Positions 1-5,626 are shown, counted from the stretch's first letter. The stretch: 5,765 nucleotides of DNA from Clostridia bacterium (GCA_029052615.1 JAIDIR010000304.1:1-5765); one strand, 5' to 3'. The notes: generated from the sequence alone by a model not told the origin. Program-made: numbers and translations.

Positions 1-227
1 TTTACAAGATAGCTTTTAACCGTCTCGGTAGGCTGAACGCCCTTTGCAAGCCAAGCCTTTGCCTTTTCCACGTCGATATTGATTTCAGCGGGGCTCTTGA
101 GGGGATCAACGTAACCGATTTTGTCGATGTACTCGCCCGACTGTGCCTTTCTGGAATCGATAACGACCACTCTGTAGAAGGGGGACTTCTTGTCGCCCAT
201 TCTCGTAAGTCTCATCTTTACTGCCAT
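1..227 (-). CDS. rpsP: 30S ribosomal protein S16 (partial, 3' end outside window)
   Basis: Reading the minus strand from ATG at 225-227 gives 75 complete codons beginning MAVKMRLTRMGDKKSPFYR, which is the diagnostic N-terminus of bacterial S16. The rest (VVVIDSRKAQSG, IGYVDPLK, and a WLAKGVQPTETV stretch near residues 60-71) also follows the family closely. S16 binds 16S rRNA and is needed for assembly of the 30S subunit. The usual length is 80-90 residues, so only a short C-terminal tail should be missing past position 1. A ribosome binding site (AAGGAGAA on the minus strand, about 236-243) supports the start. The gene is downstream of ffh in the same direction with a 48-bp gap and no terminator between them. 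This matches the ylxM-ffh-rpsP order known in Firmicutes. Identification is near certain. Confidence 0.97.
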   Translation of the reverse strand, partial: MAVKMRLTRMGDKKSPFYRVVVIDSRKAQSGEYIDKIGYVDPLKSPAEINIDVEKAKAWLAKGVQPTETVKSYLV

Positions 228-275
228 AGTATATATTCTCCTTCGCCGTTTCGGCTTTAAAAATTTTTTTCTTAT

Positions 276-1586
276 TTAAAACGGAAGCCTGCGCTTACCG
301 CTCTTCAACTGTTTCATCAATAATTTTGTTTGTTCGAACTGCTTTAAGAGCTGATTAACTTCCTGCACGCTCGTGCCCGAGCCCGCCGCAATACGCTTCT
401 TTCTTGAAGAGTTTATAACCGAAGGTTCGTTCCTCTCCTTGACCGTCATGGAAAGTATTATCGCTCTGGTGCGCTCTATCCTGCTCTCGTCTATGTCGCC
501 GTCCTTAATCTTTCCGCCGAGGCCGGGCATCATGGAAACTAGCGCCTGCGCGCCGCCCATCTTCTTCATACTGTCGAACTGGGTAAGATAGTCCTCCAGC
601 GTGAAGGAGTTTTCCAGCATCTTCTTCTGCATCTTTTTGGCTTCTTCGGCGGACACCGCCTCCTGCGCCTTTTCGATAAGCGACAAGACGTCGCCCATGC
701 CCAGAATTCGCGAAGCCATTCTGTCGGGATAGAAATATTCGAGGTCGGTCGACTTTTCGCCCACGCCGATAAACTTTATGGGCTTGCCCGTGACCGCCTT
801 TATGGAAAGGCACGCACCGCCGCGCGTATCGCCGTCCAGCTTGGTCAGCACTATGCCCGTGACCTCCAGCCTTTCGTTGAACGTCTTTGCAACGTTCACC
901 GCAACCTGACCCATCATGGAGTCGACGGTTAAAAGTATCTCGTCCACGCGCACGGCTTTTTTGATATTTTCAAGCTCCTGCATCAGCGCTTCGTCGATTT
1001 CCAGACGACCCGCCGTATCTATTATGACCGTATCGTAGCCCATGGACTTTGCGTAGTCAATCGCCTGCGGAGCGGTCTTGACGGGGTTCTGCGTTCCCTT
1101 TTCGAACACCTCCACCTGCACGTTTTTGCCGACTACTTTAAGCTGTTCGATAGCCGCGGGACGGTAGACGTCGCAACCGACCAGAAGGGGCTTTTTGCCG
1201 CCCTTTTTCAGAAGCAGAGCAAGCTTGCCGCAAAGGGTGGTCTTGCCCGCGCCCTGCAAGCCGCACATCATAATGACCGTGGGCGGATTGGGCGCAACCG
1301 TCAGCTTGGCGTTCTGCGAGCCCATCAGCGCGATAAGCTCTTCGTTTACGATTTTAATAACCTGCTGGGCGGGGTTAAGGCTTTCAAGAATTTTCTGTCC
1401 GACCGCCTTTTCGGAAACCTCGGCGCAGAACTGCTTTGCAACCTTGATGTTAACGTCCGCTTCCAACAGCGCCACGCGCACCTCGCGCATTGCCGTCTTT
1501 ATTTCGAGCTCGGTAAGCCTGCCCCTCTTGGTGAGCTTGGAAAATATATGATTTAATCTTTCGGATAACGATGCGAACAACGCCAT
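276..1586 (-). CDS. ffh: Signal recognition particle protein Ffh (SRP54 GTPase)
   Basis: This 436-aa protein is the GTPase of the signal recognition particle. With the 4.5S/6S RNA it binds hydrophobic signal sequences on ribosomes and docks with FtsY at the membrane. The N domain (about 1-95) carries ALLEADVN at 39-46. The G domain has the P-loop GLQGAGKTT at 109-117, DVYRPAA at 139-145, DTAGR at 190-194, TKLDG at 248-252 and GVGEK at 274-278. The M domain (about 300-430) is methionine-rich, with MMPG in the finger-loop area and the SRP-RNA-binding stretch INSSRKKRIAAGSGTS at 391-406. Length is normal for the family. The ATG is preceded by AAAGGAAA on the minus strand (about 1593-1600). The gene starts 18 bp after ylxM and is followed by rpsP. 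One oddity is the usual GQDA motif, which reads GQVA here (226-229). Confidence 0.98.
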   Translation of the reverse strand: MALFASLSERLNHIFSKLTKRGRLTELEIKTAMREVRVALLEADVNIKVAKQFCAEVSEKAVGQKILESLNPAQQVIKIVNEELIALMGSQNAKLTVAPNPPTVIMMCGLQGAGKTTLCGKLALLLKKGGKKPLLVGCDVYRPAAIEQLKVVGKNVQVEVFEKGTQNPVKTAPQAIDYAKSMGYDTVIIDTAGRLEIDEALMQELENIKKAVRVDEILLTVDSMMGQVAVNVAKTFNERLEVTGIVLTKLDGDTRGGACLSIKAVTGKPIKFIGVGEKSTDLEYFYPDRMASRILGMGDVLSLIEKAQEAVSAEEAKKMQKKMLENSFTLEDYLTQFDSMKKMGGAQALVSMMPGLGGKIKDGDIDESRIERTRAIILSMTVKERNEPSVINSSRKKRIAAGSGTSVQEVNQLLKQFEQTKLLMKQLKSGKRRLPF

Positions 1587-1604
1587 AATTATTTTCCTTT
1601 TAAC

Positions 1605-1997
1605 TTACTCTTTGCCTAACTTTTTCAAGCCTGCGGCAATCTCTTGGCTATAGTCCTTGTCTAAAATCGCGGTTAATTGCGCAATATCTTCGGCATATTC
1701 GGGGTGCGACTTTACAAACTTTTCCGCCCATATGCCGACGTCAGTCATCATAAAGGACGTAAGAAGGTCGCCCTCGGCTAAAAGTCTGTCGTGCTGCAGC
1801 TTGTCGTCGTATTCCTGAAGCTGCTTTTTGCAGAGGTTCAGACACTCCGAAACGCCCTGTCTGGAAATCCCCTTCTGCTCGGCAATTTCCGAAACGGTCA
1901 AATCGAGGTTGAAATACATATCGGTTATTTCCTGCTGGTTGGGCGTAAGCAGCTTGCCGTACAAATCCCAAAGGCGCATAAACTGAATTTTATCCAT
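1605..1997 (-). CDS. ylxM: YlxM/p13-like putative DNA-binding protein (UPF0122 family)
   Basis: This 130-aa protein has the layout of the YlxM/p13 family, usually encoded just upstream of ffh in Gram-positive bacteria. The N-terminal part (residues 8-60) contains LLTPNQQEITDMYFNLDLTV followed by a helix-turn-helix, roughly 34-60, with SEIAEQKGISRQGVSECL as its core. This resembles region 4 of sigma factors. The family is a proposed accessory or regulator of the SRP pathway, but its exact function is unsettled. The C-terminal half (about 70-130) is an acidic helical extension without a motif I recognise. The ATG at 1995-1997 has CGGAG just upstream and a very good promoter 14 bp upstream of the start. 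The stop is 18 bp before ffh, so the two are translationally close. Identity is supported by both sequence and context. Confidence 0.93.
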   Translation of the reverse strand: MDKIQFMRLWDLYGKLLTPNQQEITDMYFNLDLTVSEIAEQKGISRQGVSECLNLCKKQLQEYDDKLQHDRLLAEGDLLTSFMMTDVGIWAEKFVKSHPEYAEDIAQLTAILDKDYSQEIAAGLKKLGKE

Positions 1998-2011
1998 AAA
2001 ATTGCTCCGTA

Positions 2012-2040
2012 AGTATAAACCACTTGTAGACGGTTGTCAA
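2012..2040 (-). promoter_or_regulatory. Sigma-A-type promoter of the ylxM-ffh-rpsP operon
   Basis: On the minus strand a consensus -35 box TTGACA (2035-2040) is followed by a 17-bp spacer and the -10 box TATACT (2012-2017). The expected start of transcription is near 2004-2006, only about 8-10 bases before the ylxM ATG. The Shine-Dalgarno-like GGAG (2005-2008) would then lie at or across the 5' end of the transcript. The -35 box is contained in an inverted repeat (2034-2057), so repressor control is possible. Confidence 0.85.
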
Positions 2041-2057
2041 GCATTTTTACTTGACAA
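2034..2057. repeat. Perfect 8-bp inverted repeat over the ylxM -35 box
   Basis: TTGTCAAG (2034-2041) and CTTGACAA (2050-2057) are perfect inverted copies separated by 8 bp, giving a centre-to-centre distance of 16 bp. Each arm contains a TTGACA hexamer on opposite strands. The left arm is the -35 of the ylxM promoter. The right arm points toward the plus-strand operon but has no good -10 at 15-19 bp. The symmetry may be a protein-binding operator, or a chance result of a duplicated -35. I favour operator only weakly. Confidence 0.5.
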
Positions 2058-2144
2058 AATTTCGTTTTTAAAAAAGTGATAAAATTTCACAAAATGAAAG
2101 CTGTTTTACTTTTTGCCGCCGCACGCAAAACTTGAAAAGCGGTA

Positions 2145-2173
2145 TTGACTAAACGGGTAAATAATGGTAAAAT
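2145..2173 (+). promoter_or_regulatory. Sigma-A-type promoter of the 76-aa/mscS/140-aa operon
   Basis: TTGACT (2145-2150, five of six to consensus) and TAAAAT (2168-2173, five of six) are separated by exactly 17 bp. Transcription should begin near 2180, giving a short leader of about 16 bases that contains the AGAGG ribosome binding site at 2181-2185. The -35 overlaps a TTG codon in frame with the following gene. This argues that TTG at 2145 is not the translation start. Confidence 0.8.
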
Positions 2174-2180
2174 AATTCGC

Positions 2181-2185
2181 AGAGG
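2181..2185 (+). promoter_or_regulatory. Ribosome binding site that fixes the start of the 76-aa gene
   Basis: AGAGG lies 10 bp upstream of the ATG at 2196-2198. No comparable site precedes the in-frame TTG at 2145, which sits inside the promoter -35. The ATG start is therefore preferred. Confidence 0.7.
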
Positions 2186-2195
2186 TTCAAACGAA

Positions 2196-2426
2196 ATGAA
2201 AAAGACTGTTGACGGAACTACATACGACACGCAGAGCGCCACTCTGGACAAAAAATTCACGTTCGGCGCACCCGGCGACGCAACCGGTTACGAGGAAACT
2301 CTGTACATAACTTTCGACGGTAAATATTTCATTTACACCAACGGCGGCGCACAGTCCAGGTACACGCACGAGGACATTACGCCCATTGCAAGGGAGCAGG
2401 TCAAGGACTGGGTGCTCTCCCACTGA
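2196..2426 (+). CDS. Small conserved protein of unknown function (76 aa)
   Basis: The protein begins MKKTVDGTTYDTQSATL, has EETLY at 33-37, GKYFIYTNGGAQSRY at 42-56 and ends ITPIAREQVKDWVLSH. From memory this matches a family of short Firmicute proteins with the pattern G-x-x-Y-(D/N)-T-x-x-A, then E-E-x-L-Y, then a G-x-(W/Y)-F-(L/I)-(Y/A)-x-x-G-G-x-x-S-x-Y block, and a C-terminal P-x-x-x-E-x-(A/V)-x-x-W. Such proteins are frequent in Clostridia chromosomes and mobile elements, and their role is not known to me. There is no signal peptide or membrane segment, so it should be cytoplasmic. It is first in an operon with the channel gene, 22 bp upstream of it. An upstream TTG start (2145) would add 17 residues but conflicts with the promoter. 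The gene is well supported; its function is unknown. Confidence 0.8.
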   Translation: MKKTVDGTTYDTQSATLDKKFTFGAPGDATGYEETLYITFDGKYFIYTNGGAQSRYTHEDITPIAREQVKDWVLSH

Positions 2427-2448
2427 ATAAACTTAACGCGAGGTAACT

Positions 2449-3318
2449 ATGCTTTTCAACCTACTCGAAGGCGAAGCGGCAAACGGCGTGGACTGGTCGG
2501 CGGTGTGGCACACCGTTTTAGACTGGCTTACGCACACGGGCATAAAAATAGTAATCGCAGTTGCGGTACTGCTTATATCGTTTGCAATCATAAACGCCGT
2601 AACCAAAAAGATTTACAAGACCTGCCAGAAGAAGAACGCCGACGAAACCATTTCCCGCGTGGCGACGCAAGCCGCGAGAATAGCTTTGAAATTGCTCGTT
2701 CTCGTCTGCCTGATTGCCTACCTCGGCTTTGAAATTGCCGCCATATCCGCGGTCATATCCTCCATCGGTATAGGTATTTCGCTTGCGGTGCAGGGCACGC
2801 TGGGCAACTTTGCGGGCGGCGTTATTATCATTTTAATGCGCCCCTTCAAGATTGGCGACTATATTACGAGCAACGGCGTGGAAGGCACGGTCGAGGACAT
2901 AAAACTTTTCTATACGCACATAGTAACTACCGACAACAAAGCCGTGGTTATCCCCAACGGAACGCTTGCAAACAACGTTATCGTCAACGCTTCGGCAAAG
3001 GACACCAGGCGCGTGGACATAGTTATGCAGGTTGCCTACGGCTCGGACGTAAAGCTCGTTAAAGAGCTGATTAAAAAGGTGTGCGACGAAAACGAGCTTG
3101 CTTTCAAGGACCCCGCTCCCTTCGTGGAGATGAGCGAACTAAACGAAAGTTCCCTCGATTTCACCGTGCGCGTATGGTGCAACAGACCCGACTACTGGAC
3201 GGTCAAGTTTGCGCTTCTGGACAACATTAAAAAGGCGCTGGACGAAAACGGCATTGAAATTCCCTTCAGGCAGGTTGACGTTCACGTTAAGGACGGAGCT
3301 TCCGCCGACGAAAAATAA
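2449..3318 (+). CDS. mscS: Small-conductance mechanosensitive channel, MscS family
   Basis: This 289-aa membrane protein is close in length to E. coli MscS (286 aa). It should form a homoheptameric channel that opens under membrane tension and releases solutes on hypo-osmotic shock. Three hydrophobic segments are visible at about 31-52, 76-99 and 100-130. The third is the glycine/alanine-rich pore helix with GIGISLAVQGTLGNFAGGV (107-125), followed by the conserved RPFKIGDYI (131-139). A beta domain follows, with GTVEDI (146-151) and VIPNGTLANN (167-176). Then comes an alpha/beta domain and a conserved end, GIEIPFRQVDVHV (268-280), near the vestibule barrel. The ATG has GAGGT 4 bp upstream. 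The gene lies 22 bp after the 76-aa gene and 16 bp before the next, so it is the middle gene of an operon. Family membership is certain; the exact subtype is not. Confidence 0.95.
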   Translation: MLFNLLEGEAANGVDWSAVWHTVLDWLTHTGIKIVIAVAVLLISFAIINAVTKKIYKTCQKKNADETISRVATQAARIALKLLVLVCLIAYLGFEIAAISAVISSIGIGISLAVQGTLGNFAGGVIIILMRPFKIGDYITSNGVEGTVEDIKLFYTHIVTTDNKAVVIPNGTLANNVIVNASAKDTRRVDIVMQVAYGSDVKLVKELIKKVCDENELAFKDPAPFVEMSELNESSLDFTVRVWCNRPDYWTVKFALLDNIKKALDENGIEIPFRQVDVHVKDGASADEK

Positions 3319-3334
3319 TAAGGAGTGAAAAATT

Positions 3335-3757
3335 ATGGCTGATAACGAGAACAAGAACGAGGGCAAGGTTTCGGGCTTTTTCAAAAACCTTGGCAAGAAA
3401 TTCGACAACGCAACCTACGAAATGCGTTTGCAGAGCGACTTTGGAAAGTCGCACAAGAAGTACGCAATTTACAGCGGCACCTCCATTTTGACCGCCAGTC
3501 CCGAAATTGCCGTTGAGGAGCATTTGGACGAGAACTATCTTATTACCATTGACGACGACGAGCAGATAGCCGCGGGCAACTTAATCGAGGATACCGATTC
3601 GGGCGAAGTCCGCCACATTGCCGCGGTTGAAAAGACCACGCTTGCCGTTGAATTCGACGGCAAGACGGCAGACCACGACGCCCTGAAAATAACGCTGGGC
3701 GAACCCGCCGTTAAGGTTGACGTAATCAAAGTGGGAAATGACTTTTATTTAAAGTAA
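3335..3757 (+). CDS. Hypothetical acidic protein (140 aa), operon partner of MscS
   Basis: I do not recognise this protein. It starts at an ATG with a strong AAGGAG (3320-3325) 9 bp upstream, and 16 bp after the mscS stop. Codon use resembles that of mscS, so it is a genuine gene. The N-terminal 40 residues are polar and basic with a short amphipathic stretch, GFFKNLGKKF (14-23), that could touch a membrane or partner. Residues from about 43 to the end alternate short beta-like strands and acidic turns (YLITIDDDEQIAAGNLIED at 68-86; a TLAVEFDGK strand near 102-110; VKVDVIKVGNDFYLK at 126-140). This suggests a small beta-rich domain. There is no signal peptide, membrane helix or metal-binding cysteines. 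Co-transcription with mscS hints at a link to envelope stress, but this is inference. Confidence 0.8.
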   Translation: MADNENKNEGKVSGFFKNLGKKFDNATYEMRLQSDFGKSHKKYAIYSGTSILTASPEIAVEEHLDENYLITIDDDEQIAAGNLIEDTDSGEVRHIAAVEKTTLAVEFDGKTADHDALKITLGEPAVKVDVIKVGNDFYLK

Positions 3758-3778
3758 TTAAAAAGCAAAACGAAAAAA

Positions 3779-3805
3779 CGCCGCGGCAAATGCCGCGGCG
3801 CTTTT
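3779..3805. terminator. Bidirectional rho-independent terminator
   Basis: CGCCGCGGCA (3779-3788) pairs with TGCCGCGGCG (3791-3800); in practice this is a 9-bp GC-rich stem with an AAAT loop. Downstream on the plus strand is C then TTTT. On the minus strand the stem is followed directly by TTTTTT, the complement of 3773-3778. It lies 21 bp after the 140-aa gene and 9 bp after the lipoprotein gene, so it separates and terminates two convergent operons. It is probably stronger for the minus strand. Confidence 0.92.
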
Positions 3806-3809
3806 AAAA

Positions 3810-4262
3810 TCAATGCGGTTCTATCCAACCGTTTTCCAGTCCTATATCCGCTAAATACAAGTCCAACTCATCAGACTCTGCAACCGTTCCAATCGTATAT
3901 AGCCTGTCGCGGTACGTAATGTAACGCGTACTCATTGAAATATCTTCGCCTTCACCGTATATTAGTTTAAGATATCTGTTTGAGCCGGGCATCAAAGAAT
4001 CAGTAAGTTCGTATTCATGCCCGATTATAAAATTGTAAACGAAATTTATCTGCTCGCTATCGGTTAAAGTAAATTCGCCGACATACGAGTCAAAGAACTC
4101 CACCTCGATACTCGTCGGGGCGTTTTTTAACTGTTTGAATACGTCCGCGGGACTGATAGTTTTTTTCGCGCACGAGGATAAAACCGCCGCACTCATCGCC
4201 GCCATACATACCGCAACCACACCTACGATTATATTTTTCAATTTCTTTTTTTTCGAAATCAC
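3810..4262 (-). CDS. Putative lipoprotein (150 aa) encoded next to the cysteine peptidase
   Basis: The protein opens with MISKKKKLKN, a hydrophobic stretch (11-27) and the lipobox VLSSC ending at Cys31. It should therefore be lipidated and anchored on the outer face of the membrane, leaving a mature domain of 120 residues. The mature part is acidic and alternates strands and short helices (TSIEVEFFDSYVGEFTLTDSEQ, about 50-71; YLKLIYGEGEDISMSTRYI; LYTIGTVAESDELDLYLADI). This pattern is common in small Firmicute lipoproteins, but I cannot name the family. The start is GTG, not ATG, chosen because AGGAGG (4269-4274) stands 6 bp upstream and the lipobox fits. The gene starts 16 bp after the peptidase stop and ends at a terminator, so it is the second gene of a two-gene operon. 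A role as inhibitor, anchor or partner of the peptidase is plausible but unproven. Confidence 0.85.
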   Translation of the reverse strand: MISKKKKLKNIIVGVVAVCMAAMSAAVLSSCAKKTISPADVFKQLKNAPTSIEVEFFDSYVGEFTLTDSEQINFVYNFIIGHEYELTDSLMPGSNRYLKLIYGEGEDISMSTRYITYRDRLYTIGTVAESDELDLYLADIGLENGWIEPH

Positions 4263-4268
4263 TTAATA

Positions 4269-4274
4269 CCTCCT
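4269..4274 (-). promoter_or_regulatory. Consensus ribosome binding site for a GTG start
   Basis: AGGAGG on the minus strand lies 6 bp upstream of GTG (4260-4262). It sits in the 16-bp gap after the peptidase stop, so the lipoprotein has its own strong translation initiation site in the shared transcript. Confidence 0.85.
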
Positions 4275-4278
4275 CACA

Positions 4279-5493
4279 TTATTTTTGAAGCATAAATGCC
4301 GATGCTCTTATCTGTCTGTACTGATAATTAAAATTTATATATCGATCTTGATTTGCCGTACTCCACCCATCAACACAGCGCAAATAATAAAAATCGTCTC
4401 GTTTTTCAACCCATTTATCATGCCATCCGAATAGCCAGTATCTATTATTAACTTGGTAAAAATGAGAGAATTTTTCATAACCGACAACTATTACGGCATG
4501 AGACCACTCTTCTCCACTCGCAGTCTTCGCATTAAAGCTTGAAAATATCGGGCGGTTATTATATATCTCATGAATATAATTATCCATCGTGGGAGAATCA
4601 TAATTTTTTAAATAATAATCATAACCTGTGTAGTTAGCATAATTTTCAAAAGACTTTTTTGTATATTTCCACCAATTACTATCGGTAGTTTTGAAATAAT
4701 TAGTATCATTTATAAACCAAGTAAAAGTTTCTATTTCATCGTTATTGATAAGAGCATTTTCATAACCGAGCCAATTAAAATATATCGCCATATTTGTCAT
4801 CGCTGTCTGAATACACGTTCCGTCAACCTTTTTATCCGGATGTCTATTATTATATGCTAAATTAAATAAACTTTGACTATAAAAGATATGATCATCAAAA
4901 GCAAGATGGTTAAAGCCTGTAATAAAGTCATCATTAATATTTATTACATCCTCATCCGAAGCATTAGAATCAATTCTAACATCATTCCAACTTATTATAA
5001 ATTCGGATGAACTTGCTGCTTTAGGAAACTCCATTTTAATATCATTAAATGCTTTTTGAACTTGAGAAGAATCCAAGCTATTCCCATGCAAATCAAAATA
5101 CTGACCATTATCAATATATATACAGTCTAATGATCCCGCATAATATATCTTGCCTTTACCATAAAATTTATTTATATATTCTTCACAATCAAAACCAAAT
5201 TCTATTATATCGTCAACCAAAAAGTCTAAGATTACGTAATCAATTTTTCCATCCCTATTTAAGACCAATACCTTTGCTACAACTGATTCTTCTAAATCAT
5301 AAAGATTTATGGCATCTTCAATTTCGAGTTCAGTATATCCTATATTACTTACTTTATATTGATATTCCATAAAGTTTAAGCCGGCAGACTCATAATTACT
5401 TTCATTGTAAGCAAAAGTGCTACCCACAAAAAAAGAACAGCAAATCGCCAAACTTATAATTGTTGCTAATAAAACTTTGATTCGTCTCTTCAT
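4279..5493 (-). CDS. Secreted papain-fold cysteine peptidase (C39-like/C10/C47-type), 404 aa
   Basis: The protein starts MKRRIKVLLATIISLAI, a signal peptide with likely cleavage after STFA (residue 28), so it is exported. Residues of about 29-165 form a strand-rich region that could be a pro-domain. The C-terminal half looks like a clan CA cysteine peptidase. It has DGTCIQTAMTNMAIYF (224-239) with candidate nucleophile Cys227, EEWSHAVIVVGYE (328-340) with His332, and YYLRCVDGWS (369-378) with Asp375 in the place of the third catalytic residue. No glutamine is seen shortly before Cys227, where C39 and streptopain have their oxyanion residue. The chain is rich in Tyr, Asn, Asp and Trp. Sampled lines are about 20-30% GC against about 53% in ffh, hinting at transfer. 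The ATG has GGGAG (5502-5506) 8 bp upstream. The family assignment is by motif only; the substrate is unknown. Confidence 0.8.
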   Translation of the reverse strand: MKRRIKVLLATIISLAICCSFFVGSTFAYNESNYESAGLNFMEYQYKVSNIGYTELEIEDAINLYDLEESVVAKVLVLNRDGKIDYVILDFLVDDIIEFGFDCEEYINKFYGKGKIYYAGSLDCIYIDNGQYFDLHGNSLDSSQVQKAFNDIKMEFPKAASSSEFIISWNDVRIDSNASDEDVININDDFITGFNHLAFDDHIFYSQSLFNLAYNNRHPDKKVDGTCIQTAMTNMAIYFNWLGYENALINNDEIETFTWFINDTNYFKTTDSNWWKYTKKSFENYANYTGYDYYLKNYDSPTMDNYIHEIYNNRPIFSSFNAKTASGEEWSHAVIVVGYEKFSHFYQVNNRYWLFGWHDKWVEKRDDFYYLRCVDGWSTANQDRYINFNYQYRQIRASAFMLQK

Positions 5494-5510
5494 ACAAAAC
5501 TCTCCCTTGT

Positions 5511-5539
5511 ATTTTATACTATGTACTTTTAAAATTCAA
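5511..5539 (-). promoter_or_regulatory. Probable promoter of the peptidase-lipoprotein operon
   Basis: On the minus strand TTGAAT (5534-5539, four of six) and TAAAAT (5511-5516, five of six) are 17 bp apart. The expected transcript start is near 5504, about 11 bases before the peptidase ATG, again giving a very short leader. The surroundings are AT-rich, so chance matches are easier than at the two other promoters in the window. Confidence 0.55.
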
Positions 5540-5543
5540 GTAC
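5523..5543. repeat. 6-bp inverted repeat spanning the peptidase -35 and spacer
   Basis: GTACTT (5523-5528) and AAGTAC (5538-5543) are perfect inverted copies separated by 9 bp. They overlap the -35 and part of the promoter spacer, a position suited to a repressor site. The arms are short and the region is AT-rich, so chance is possible. Confidence 0.35.
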
Positions 5544-5589
5544 TGTATAATAAATCTATCATAATAATTGCAGCATTTCCACCACCTTT

Positions 5590-5625
5590 GGTTTACATTT
5601 ATGTAACCTATGGGTTACATTTATG
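5590..5625. repeat. Cluster of three TTACAT-type half-sites upstream of the peptidase
   Basis: GGTTTACAT (5590-5598), the inverted ATGTAACC (5601-5608) and GGTTACAT (5613-5620) lie in a row. The second and third form a perfect 8-bp inverted repeat with a TATG spacer. TTACATTTATG also occurs as an exact direct repeat at 5593-5603 and 5615-5625, 22 bp apart, about two helical turns. This suggests a binding site for a dimeric regulator, centred about 100 bp upstream of the predicted peptidase transcript start. It could also form alternative RNA hairpins if transcribed from the gene on the right. Confidence 0.45.
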
Positions 5626-5626
5626 A

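Noticed and set aside
2051..2085. Second plus-strand promoter beginning with TTGACA at 2051-2056
   Set aside because: The nearest good -10 (TAAAAT at 2080-2085) is 23 bp away, too far; nothing suitable lies at 15-19 bp.
2076..2090. GTGA...TCAC inverted repeat as a regulator site
   Set aside because: Only four base pairs match at each end and the centre is not symmetric, so it is easily explained by chance.
2094..2135. 13-codon plus-strand reading frame (MKAVLLFAAARKT)
   Set aside because: No ribosome binding site is visible, and it lies upstream of the predicted transcript start at about 2180.
2145..2195. In-frame TTG start extending the 76-aa protein by 17 residues
   Set aside because: The TTG is part of a -35 box with a well-spaced -10 inside the extension, and a ribosome binding site stands before the ATG at 2196.
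5049..5372. Plus-strand open frame inside the peptidase gene
   Set aside because: It is a shadow of the AT-rich coding strand; its Leu/Tyr/His-rich translation has no recognisable motif.
5417..5626. Plus-strand open frame overlapping the 5' end of the peptidase gene
   Set aside because: It is antisense to a well-supported gene, crosses its promoter, has AT-rich low-complexity translation and no convincing ribosome binding site.
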